A DNA stretch of 7,389 nt from Gammaproteobacteria bacterium. Lineage in GTDB: Bacteria > Pseudomonadota > Gammaproteobacteria > JAPPPA01. Below, piece by piece: positions 1-4,492 of the stretch; position 1 is the stretch's first letter, and each line of letters starts with the position of its first letter. The translations under genes were made by a program, and so were the position numbers. Under the pieces are notes generated by a model. The model ran no database searches and had not been told where the DNA came from. It worked only from the letters and a program-made list of their open reading frames with translations. The stretch lies in NCBI GenBank assembly GCA_028817755.1, contig JAPPPA010000060.1, forward strand, positions 1 to 7,389, written 5' to 3'.

Positions 1-3
1 GGG

Positions 4-23
4 TTTTTTTTTGTTGTTTTTTT
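4..23 (+). terminator. T-rich tract at left edge, possible terminator tail
   Basis: The plus strand reads GGG, then nine T, then GTTG, then seven T, running into the cysH stop codon. Such a run would fit the U-tract of an intrinsic terminator for a plus-strand gene lying left of the window and converging on cysH. The hairpin that would prove it is outside the window. On the cysH strand the tract is A-rich and would not end cysH transcripts. It could also be a simple low-complexity spacer. Confidence 0.25.
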
Positions 24-714
24 AAAAATCCTCGTGCAAACCACATTCACGCTTAAGCCCGCCAAACCGGCTTTCTTCTTCTGTGGTGTCTGCCGTAACC
101 GGAGAGCTGCTATGCCAGTCGCCGATGCTCATATAGCCTTTATCCCATAGTGGGTGGTAAGGCAGGTTGGCATCTTTTAGGTAAAAGTGAACTTGTCGGT
201 TGTCCCAGTCGGCGATGGGGTGGACTTTGATACGGCCGTTTTGCTCTTCAATAATTTTGCGTTCAGTGCGGGTGCTGGACTGAACACGACGAATGCCGCT
301 GAACCATGCTTCGGCATCAAGTTGTTCTAATGCCTTGCGCATGGGCTGCACTTTGTTGATGTCGTTGTACTTATTTAAGCCTTCTAAGCCTTGTTCCCAA
401 AGTTTTCCGTATCGCGCCTCTTGCCACGCTGCACTGATGCCAGCCTTGTAGATGTTCAGGTTGAGATTGAGCTTGTCTGCTAGCTCGTCAACAAACTGGT
501 AGGTTTCAGGGAACAAGTAACCAGTGTCCACAAGCACGACCGGAATGTTTGGTCGTTGTTGAGTGACCAGATGCAACATTACTGCGGCTTGTGCGCCAAA
601 ACTAGAAGTCAGAATAATCTTGTCGTCAAAATGATCTAATGCAATACGAACACGCTCTTCTGCTTCAAGGTGTTCTAGCTGATCGTTTTTGTCTAGTAAT
701 GGGTGAATTGGCAT
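22..714 (-). CDS. cysH: Phosphoadenylyl-sulfate (PAPS) reductase, thioredoxin-dependent
   Basis: This cytoplasmic enzyme reduces PAPS to sulfite and adenosine 3',5'-bisphosphate using thioredoxin or glutaredoxin, a step of assimilatory sulfate reduction. The 230-residue protein is close to the usual ~240. Visible landmarks are the PP-loop-like SSFGAQAAV (residues 37-45), LVDTGYLFPET (61-71), the SIGDWHSSSP segment (196-205) and the C-terminal KRECGLH (221-227) holding the catalytic Cys224. That is the only cysteine, so the CC...CxxC iron-sulfur ligands of APS-reducing enzymes are absent and PAPS should be the substrate. This agrees with cysC in the same window. The ATG at 714 is the most upstream methionine and gives the expected N-terminus, although no strong Shine-Dalgarno precedes it. 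The gene is divergent from the cytochrome gene. No cysI, cysJ, cysD or cysN is in the window. CysB control is typical of the family, but I cannot see a specific site. Confidence 0.96.
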   Translation of the reverse strand: MPIHPLLDKNDQLEHLEAEERVRIALDHFDDKIILTSSFGAQAAVMLHLVTQQRPNIPVVLVDTGYLFPETYQFVDELADKLNLNLNIYKAGISAAWQEARYGKLWEQGLEGLNKYNDINKVQPMRKALEQLDAEAWFSGIRRVQSSTRTERKIIEEQNGRIKVHPIADWDNRQVHFYLKDANLPYHPLWDKGYMSIGDWHSSSPVTADTTEEESRFGGLKRECGLHEDF

Positions 715-770
715 GGGTCTAAGATTTAGGTGATTGCTATGCTGTGGCTGGCAATGACAAGAGGGCGTGC

Positions 771-776
771 ATTATA
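771..776 (-). promoter_or_regulatory. Putative -10 box of cysH promoter
   Basis: Read on the minus strand, this is a perfect TATAAT in the context GGGTATAATGC, placing a start point near 764 and giving a leader of about 50 bases. No good -35 hexamer lies 16-18 bases upstream. The promoter may therefore need an activator, as cys promoters commonly do (CysB in enterics), but that link is inference. Confidence 0.5.
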
Positions 777-794
777 CCCTCGCGTTAAGGTCGC

Positions 795-824
795 TTTACC
801 TTTAATATATGCGCGTTTTATAAG
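795..824 (+). promoter_or_regulatory. Putative sigma-70 promoter for the cytochrome c gene
   Basis: A TTTACC hexamer (795-800; 4 of 6 to consensus) is followed after an 18-base spacer by TATAAG (819-824; 5 of 6). Transcription would begin near 831, about 25 bases before the GTG start. It lies just upstream of, and directed away from, the cysH -10 box, so the two divergent promoters share roughly 50 bases. Confidence 0.45.
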
Positions 825-856
825 ATTTAAACCCCAGACCTTAGGGATCCAGGAAA

Positions 857-1342
857 GTGAAAGCAGCAGATCGCACCTTTTTTGCCAACTTTTTGGTTGT
901 ACTCGCGGCCTTAGTCGCCATTGCTATTTTTGTAGGCGTGGCCGCTGGTCTAATTAATAGCGCTCATGAAGATGAAGTGGGTATCGATCCCCGCGCTGCA
1001 GAAGTCATTGGCGAGCGTATTGCGCCGGTGGGTAAGGTTGCTGTGGGTGAGCCGCCAGCAGAAGAAGAGGGTGCCGTAGCATCTGCGCCAAAAGAGCCAC
1101 GTAGTGGCGAAGAAATTGTGAACGGTGTATGTGCGGGTTGTCACGGTGCTGGTATTGCCGGCGCGCCGAAAATGGGCGACAACGCAGCATGGGCCGGCCT
1201 ATGGGCAAACGGTATTGATACAACAACGACTAACGCAATTAACGGCAAAGGTGGCATGCCACCACGTGGTGGCTCGGATGCTACCGACGAAGAGCTGCGC
1301 GCAGCGGTTGTGTATATGTTTAAACAAGCGGGTTTTGAATAA
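857..1342 (+). CDS. Membrane-anchored monohaem cytochrome c (c5-like)
   Basis: A small electron carrier, probably attached to the inner membrane with its haem domain in the periplasm. Of 161 residues, about 8-32 form a single hydrophobic segment that acts as anchor or uncleaved signal. Residues 36-85 are an acidic, Pro/Ala/Glu-rich linker. The C-terminal domain carries the haem-binding CAGCH (92-96) and a GGMPPRGG segment whose Met134 is the likely axial ligand. The final helix, DEELRAAVVYMF (144-155), is typical of class I cytochromes of the c5 type. The start is GTG, because an in-frame TAG lies at 842-844 and no ATG occurs before the anchor. AGGGA at 843-847 is a reasonable Shine-Dalgarno at 9 bases; AGGA at 851-854 is too close. 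The gene stands alone and ends in a strong terminator. Its redox partner cannot be inferred from the neighbours. Confidence 0.9.
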   Translation: MKAADRTFFANFLVVLAALVAIAIFVGVAAGLINSAHEDEVGIDPRAAEVIGERIAPVGKVAVGEPPAEEEGAVASAPKEPRSGEEIVNGVCAGCHGAGIAGAPKMGDNAAWAGLWANGIDTTTTNAINGKGGMPPRGGSDATDEELRAAVVYMFKQAGFE

Positions 1343-1377
1343 GCCCTGCTTGGTTAATCTGGCTTGAGAGAATAGAT

Positions 1378-1397
1378 CTAGAGCGTCCCAGCTCTAG
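1378..1397 (+). other. Hairpin preceding the cytochrome terminator
   Basis: CTAGAGC (1378-1384) and GCTCTAG (1391-1397) form a perfect 7-bp stem with the 6-base loop GTCCCA. No T-tract follows directly. It sits 5 bases before the main terminator stem and could protect the transcript 3' end or assist pausing; that role is inference. Confidence 0.5.
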
Positions 1398-1402
1398 TTA
1401 AG

Positions 1403-1425
1403 AAGGCCGCTTAGCGGCCTTTTTA
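1403..1425 (+). terminator. Intrinsic terminator of the cytochrome c gene
   Basis: AAGGCCGC (1403-1410), loop TTA, and GCGGCCTT (1414-1421) make a perfect 8-bp GC-rich stem running directly into a T-tract (1420-1425). This is a textbook rho-independent terminator 60 bases after the cytochrome stop codon. It separates that gene from cysC. Because the stem begins with AA, weak function on the other strand is possible but nothing there needs it. Confidence 0.9.
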
Positions 1426-1443
1426 TTGTTTAACAGTTATTGG

Positions 1444-1461
1444 GCGTAGTGAGTTCTACGC
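1444..1461 (+). other. Inverted repeat in the cysC leader
   Basis: GCGTAG (1444-1449) and CTACGC (1456-1461) are perfect inverted 6-mers around TGAGTT. The repeat ends 4 bases before the GGAGA Shine-Dalgarno of cysC. It could be a leader hairpin or an operator half-site pair. The cysC promoter is not clear: TTAACA at 1430-1435 resembles a -35, but no convincing -10 is spaced correctly. Confidence 0.4.
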
Positions 1462-1480
1462 TAATGGAGAATTCTGAGTT

Positions 1481-2083
1481 ATGGCAGAGCATAACGAAAA
1501 CATCGTATGGCATGAGCATGCTGTTACTAAGGCCGACCGTGCGGCCCAGAAGAACCAAAAGCCGTGCATTTTGTGGTTTACAGGTTTGAGTGGTAGCGGC
1601 AAGAGCACTATCGCCGGCGCTTTAGAGCAAATGCTTTTTGCGCGTGGCAATCATGTGTATTTGTTAGACGGTGACAATGTGCGTCATGGTCTAAACAAAG
1701 ACCTTGGCTTTTCAGATGAAGACCGCGTTGAAAACATTCGTCGTATTGGCGAGGTGGCCAATCTATTTGCAGATTCTGGCCTAATGGTTTCTACGGCTTT
1801 TATTTCACCGTTCCGCGCTGACCGTGAAATGGTGCGTGGCCTTGTAGGTGAAGGTGAGTTTATTGAAGTGTTTGTGGATGCTGATTTGGCAACCTGCGAA
1901 TCACGTGACCCTAAGGGTCTATACAAGAAAGCGCGTGCTGGCGAGATTCCGTTCTTTACCGGGATTGATTCGCCTTATGAAGCGCCAGAGAAGCCCGAGT
2001 TGGTTATCAAGTCAGGTGAATACTCAGTCGAAGAGTGTGCCCAGCAGATTGTGGCGCACTTGGAAGCAAACGGCTTTATTTAG
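1481..2083 (+). CDS. cysC: Adenylyl-sulfate (APS) kinase
   Basis: This cytoplasmic enzyme phosphorylates APS with ATP to give PAPS, the substrate of CysH and the sulfate donor for sulfotransferases. The 200-residue length matches stand-alone CysC (E. coli 201). The P-loop GLSGSGKS is at 35-42, the APS-binding DGDNVRHGLN at 63-72, and FISPFRADRE at 107-116 includes Ser109, the position phosphorylated in the E. coli enzyme. The lid-region YKKARAGEIPFFTGIDSPYE covers 148-167. There is no fused CysN-type GTPase or ATP sulfurylase domain. The ATG is preceded by GGAGA at 1466-1470, spacing 10. ugd begins 103 bases downstream on the same strand with no terminator between, so co-transcription is possible. 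The rest of sulfate activation (cysD/cysN or sat) is not in this window. Confidence 0.96.
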   Translation: MAEHNENIVWHEHAVTKADRAAQKNQKPCILWFTGLSGSGKSTIAGALEQMLFARGNHVYLLDGDNVRHGLNKDLGFSDEDRVENIRRIGEVANLFADSGLMVSTAFISPFRADREMVRGLVGEGEFIEVFVDADLATCESRDPKGLYKKARAGEIPFFTGIDSPYEAPEKPELVIKSGEYSVEECAQQIVAHLEANGFI

Positions 2084-2141
2084 TGTCTTCAGGTGGGGGC
2101 GCAACGGCTTGTGCCGCCACGTCATGCTCCTGTAATGCTAG

Positions 2142-2151
2142 TGGTTATACT
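2142..2151 (+). promoter_or_regulatory. Weak -10-like element upstream of ugd
   Basis: TATACT (2146-2151; 5 of 6 to the -10 consensus) lies in the 103-base gap between cysC and ugd, about 35 bases before the ugd start. There is no convincing -35 box at the right distance, and the upstream TG is one base off the extended -10 position. It may provide a second start point for ugd, or be chance. The rest of the gap shows only a short CGGC-TTGT-GCCG hairpin (2105-2116) with no T-tract. Confidence 0.25.
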
Positions 2152-2186
2152 GGCGCTAAGAACATTAAGAAAATTGGTGTAGACGA

Positions 2187-3512
2187 ATGAAAGTGACGAT
2201 TTTCGGCACAGGTTATGTCGGTTTGGTTACCGGTACCTGTTTGGCAGAGGTCGGCCATGAAGTAACTTGTGTTGATGTCGATCAGGCCAAAGTAGATGGG
2301 TTAAATAATGGTCAAATTCCTATCTACGAGCCAGGCCTAGAGCCAATGGTGATACGTAATCACCAGCAAGGACGTTTACATTTCACAACGGATGCCGAAG
2401 CGGCCGTCAACTTTGCCGAGGTCCAGTTTATTGCGGTGGGCACGCCGCCAGACGAAGATGGCTCTGCAGACTTGCAATACGTACTTACGGTAGCCAAGAC
2501 CATTGCCAAGCATATGAATGGCTTTAAGGTCGTGATAGATAAGTCGACTGTGCCTGTTGGAACTGCTGACAAAGTGAATGCCGCAATGGCTGAAGTGTTA
2601 GAAGAACGCGGCAGCAGTATTGAGTATCAGGTTTGCTCTAACCCGGAATTCCTCAAAGAAGGTGCGGCTGTTGCAGATTTCATGAAGCCAGACCGCATTG
2701 TGATTGGTACGGCAAGTGAGCGTGTCGAGGAGATGATGCGCGAGCTTTATGCGCCATTTAATCGCAACCATGACCGCATTTTCTTTATGGATGTTCGTTC
2801 CGCTGAGTTGACCAAATATGCAGCGAACGCCATGCTCGCAACAAAAATTAGCTTTATGAACGAAATGGCTAATTTAGCTGAGCATGTGGGTGCGGATATT
2901 GAAGCCGTTCGTCATGGTATTGGTTCTGATCCTCGAATTGGTTACCAGTTTATCTATCCTGGCTGCGGTTACGGCGGCTCATGTTTTCCTAAGGACGTGC
3001 AGGCGCTAGCCCGTACGGCTGGCCAACTAGGTTACGAAGCAGAGCTGCTAAATGCTGTTGAGGGTGTAAACAACCGCCAAAAGCACCGCCTGTTTGAGAA
3101 GCTCAATAAGTATTATGGCGCTAGCCTAAAAGGCAAAACTATCGCGATCTGGGGGCTTTCTTTCAAGCCTAATACAGATGACATGCGCGAAGCCCCCAGC
3201 AGAGTGCTTATGGAAGCGCTGTGGGAAGCCGGTGCCAGCGTACAAGCATTTGACCCCGTGGCGATTCAAGAAACACAGCGAATTTACGGTGAACGTGAAG
3301 GCTTGGTGTTGTCCAACGACCAATTAAGCGTGCTAGACGGCGCTGACGCGCTAGTAGTGTGTACGGAGTGGAGCAACTTTAAGAGTCCAGATTTTGAGCT
3401 ATTGGCTGCCAAATTGGCCGACAAGCTAATTATTGATGGCCGTAACATCTATGATCCTGAAGTAGTTTCACGCTACGGTATAACTTACCGAGGTATTGGC
3501 CGAACAAACTAA
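2187..3512 (+). CDS. ugd: UDP-glucose 6-dehydrogenase
   Basis: The cytoplasmic enzyme oxidises UDP-glucose twice with NAD+ to UDP-glucuronate, a precursor of exopolysaccharide, capsule and lipid A sugars. The 441-residue length is typical of bacterial UDP-glucose/GDP-mannose dehydrogenases. The N-terminal Rossmann motif GTGYVG is at 7-12. Other family marks are YEPGLEP (47-53), VGTPPDEDG (84-92), STVPVGT (120-126) and NPEFLKEGAA (152-161). The catalytic cysteine is Cys266 in GCGYGGSCFPKD (259-270). The C-terminal domain has LSFKPNTDDMREAPS (324-338) and the IDGRN segment (416-420). GDP-mannose dehydrogenase (AlgD) is the main alternative; the EFLKEG and IDGRNIYDP segments fit UDP-glucose better. 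Only a weak GGTG (2176-2179) precedes the ATG. With cysC upstream, a link to sulfated or uronic-acid polysaccharide is conceivable but unproven. Confidence 0.92.
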   Translation: MKVTIFGTGYVGLVTGTCLAEVGHEVTCVDVDQAKVDGLNNGQIPIYEPGLEPMVIRNHQQGRLHFTTDAEAAVNFAEVQFIAVGTPPDEDGSADLQYVLTVAKTIAKHMNGFKVVIDKSTVPVGTADKVNAAMAEVLEERGSSIEYQVCSNPEFLKEGAAVADFMKPDRIVIGTASERVEEMMRELYAPFNRNHDRIFFMDVRSAELTKYAANAMLATKISFMNEMANLAEHVGADIEAVRHGIGSDPRIGYQFIYPGCGYGGSCFPKDVQALARTAGQLGYEAELLNAVEGVNNRQKHRLFEKLNKYYGASLKGKTIAIWGLSFKPNTDDMREAPSRVLMEALWEAGASVQAFDPVAIQETQRIYGEREGLVLSNDQLSVLDGADALVVCTEWSNFKSPDFELLAAKLADKLIIDGRNIYDPEVVSRYGITYRGIGRTN

Positions 3513-3560
3513 AGCCGGTTCACTCAATATAACTGTATCGGTTAAGTTAAGAGCGGCTTT
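3511..3560 (+). terminator. Possible weak terminator or long-loop hairpin after ugd
   Basis: AAAGCCG (3511-3517, overlapping the ugd stop) can pair with CGGCTTT (3554-3560), leaving a 36-base loop. The tail after it is TAAACAAATAAG, not a T-tract, so efficient intrinsic termination is doubtful. Partial read-through into the MAPEG gene would be expected. Confidence 0.25.
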
Positions 3561-3585
3561 AAACAAATAAGAAGAAGAGAGCGTT

Positions 3586-3981
3586 ATGAAATTTGCTACA
3601 GATTTGATTTATTGGACAGCCATTTACGGTGGTATTCTGGGCGTTCTAATGATTCTTTTGGCTGGTAATGTCTCTCGCTTGCGTACTAAATACCGTGCGC
3701 CTTGGGGTGACAAAGGTAAGCACGACCTAATCGGCGCAATTCGAGCACACGCCAATGCCGCAGAGTTTGTGCCGATCTTTTTGATTCTGTTTCTAGTGTG
3801 GGAGCTGCAAGGTGCCAGCGACAACGCGCTCGGTATTGTTGGTGGCTTATTTGTGGCTTCTCGTATTGCTCACGCCTCAGGCATGATCCAAGTTAATCGC
3901 CCAGCGCGGATGCTAGGTGCCGCGGTTAGCTATTTGATTCCAATGGGCATTGGCATAGCGGTCATTCTTAACGCGCTATAG
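3586..3981 (+). CDS. MAPEG-family integral membrane protein
   Basis: A predicted four-helix inner-membrane protein of the MAPEG family (membrane-associated proteins in eicosanoid and glutathione metabolism). Bacterial members are mostly uncharacterised, and some act as glutathione transferases. The 131 residues match the usual 125-140. Hydrophobic segments lie near 8-28, 58-76, 79-95 and 108-130. The family signature is the charged stretch around RAHANAAEFVPI (53-64), followed by SRIAHASGM (91-99) in the third helix. Purine-rich AAGAGA (3575-3580) lies 5 bases before the ATG. A small ORF follows 12 bases downstream in the same reading frame, so the two are likely one transcript. The substrate cannot be told from sequence. 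Confidence 0.88.
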   Translation: MKFATDLIYWTAIYGGILGVLMILLAGNVSRLRTKYRAPWGDKGKHDLIGAIRAHANAAEFVPIFLILFLVWELQGASDNALGIVGGLFVASRIAHASGMIQVNRPARMLGAAVSYLIPMGIGIAVILNAL

Positions 3982-3993
3982 AGTCTTTCGGCA

Positions 3994-4206
3994 ATGGAGC
4001 CTGTAACGTTTTCACCCGAGGCGTTGCAACTTTTTGAAGCAAGGCTTACTGCCTTAAACGAGCAGCTTAGTCGTTTGCATGAGCAGTTAGCGTCAGGCGC
4101 CGAAGACGCTACTCTTAATAGTCAGCTAGCTGCCACCAATGCTGACATTCAATCACTGCGCCAGCAATGGCGCGCTATGCTCAATCTTTCGCCAGCAAAG
4201 AATTAA
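3994..4206 (+). CDS. Small coiled-coil-like hypothetical protein
   Basis: A 70-residue protein I do not recognise. It is predicted mostly helical and soluble, with Leu, Gln, Ala and Glu spaced like a short antiparallel coiled coil. Residues about 10-33 (EARLTALNEQLSRLHEQL) and 38-62 (LNSQLAATNADIQSLRQQW) form two helices around a small acidic Gly/Ala turn (34-38). It has no cysteine, signal peptide or membrane segment. SlyX-like proteins have similar size and character, but no diagnostic residues are seen. The start has no visible Shine-Dalgarno. It lies 12 bases after the MAPEG stop, so translation is probably coupled. The frame is the same as MAPEG, separated by one TAG. An expressed gene is likely because the codon pattern stays protein-like to the stop. 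Confidence 0.6.
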   Translation: MEPVTFSPEALQLFEARLTALNEQLSRLHEQLASGAEDATLNSQLAATNADIQSLRQQWRAMLNLSPAKN

Positions 4207-4240
4207 ATCAATTAATCTTGATTTAGAGATTAATCGATTT
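4205..4240 (+). repeat. AT-rich dyad at the btuB promoter
   Basis: The 13-mers at 4205-4217 (AAATCAATTAATC) and 4228-4240 (GATTAATCGATTT) are inverted repeats matching at 12 of 13 positions around a 10-base centre. The left arm overlaps the stop codon of the preceding ORF and the centre contains the putative -35 of the btuB promoter. No T-tract follows, so it is not a classic terminator. An operator for a dimeric regulator is one reading; a transcript-end hairpin is another. Confidence 0.6.
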
Positions 4241-4250
4241 GTGGCATAAT
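4222..4250 (+). promoter_or_regulatory. Putative extended -10 promoter for riboswitch-btuB
   Basis: TTTAGA (4222-4227; 4 of 6) is followed after 17 bases by CATAAT (4245-4250; 5 of 6), with TG at 4242-4243 in the extended -10 position. The predicted start near 4257 lies directly before the first paired strand of the cobalamin aptamer (about 4260), which supports the assignment. Confidence 0.6.
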
Positions 4251-4259
4251 TCACTCTCG

Positions 4260-4445
4260 TTTCAGGTGCCGGTGCAGCTTTGCTGCAATGGTTAAACGGG
4301 AAGTGAGTGCGTTTTTCTTTTTAAAGAAAGCTAATCTCACGCTGCCCCCGCAACGGTTATTGAGTTGCGCTTGTTATATGCCACTGCCCGCAAGGGTGGG
4401 AAGGTGCAAGTGCTTAACCTCATAAGCCCGGATACCGGCCTGGAG
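4260..4445 (+). promoter_or_regulatory. Cobalamin (B12) riboswitch aptamer
   Basis: This leader RNA binds adenosyl- or another cobalamin and represses btuB. Conserved blocks appear in order: GGTGCC (4265-4270), the hairpin GCAGC-TTT-GCTGC (4274-4286), TAAACGGGAAG (4293-4303), GCTGCCCCCGCAACGG (4341-4356), CCACTG (4381-4386), GGGAAGG (4398-4404) and the B12 box AAGCCCGGATACCGGCC (4424-4440). TTTCAGG (4260-4266) and CCTGGAG (4439-4445) can close the outer helix with G-U pairs. GTGAG (4303-4307) pairs with CTCAC (4336-4340), and an AT-rich hairpin (4314-4329) extends this arm. The box has ATACC where AGACC is usual. Position immediately upstream of a BtuB homologue is as expected. Confidence 0.93.
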
Positions 4446-4463
4446 TCCCACTAATGTCAACGA

Positions 4464-4480
4464 GCTTGCGGTGGGCAAGC
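4464..4480 (+). promoter_or_regulatory. Riboswitch expression-platform hairpin next to btuB SD
   Basis: GCTTGC (4464-4469) and GCAAGC (4475-4480) form a perfect 6-bp stem with loop GGTGG, ending one base before the GGAG Shine-Dalgarno (4482-4485). Its place after the B12 box is that of the regulatory hairpin whose loop contacts the aptamer in known cobalamin riboswitches. A competing pairing, CCCAC (4447-4451) with GTGGG (4471-4475), is also possible. No T-tract follows, so control of translation initiation is more likely than of termination. Confidence 0.6.
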
Positions 4481-4492
4481 CGGAGAACTTAA

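Noticed and set aside
22..714. cysH as an iron-sulfur APS reductase
   Set aside because: Only one cysteine is present (Cys224); the paired cysteines needed for the [4Fe-4S] cluster are missing, and cysC in the window supports the PAPS route.
730..957. Plus-strand open frame of 75 codons upstream of and overlapping the cytochrome gene
   Set aside because: It overlaps the divergent promoter region and the start of a clear cytochrome gene in another frame, and its translation has no recognisable protein character.
2105..2116. CGGC-TTGT-GCCG hairpin between cysC and ugd as a terminator
   Set aside because: The stem is only 4 bp and is followed by CCACGTC, with no T-tract.
1848..2135. Plus-strand open frame of 95 codons overlapping the 3' half of cysC
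   Set aside because: Out-of-frame shadow of cysC; the protein lacks any motif and most of it lies within conserved cysC coding sequence.
3979..3996. Programmed read-through of the MAPEG TAG into the following in-frame ORF
   Set aside because: MAPEG is already full length at 131 residues, and the sequence after TAG (AGTCTT) does not match the known CARYYA read-through context, so separate coupled translation is simpler.
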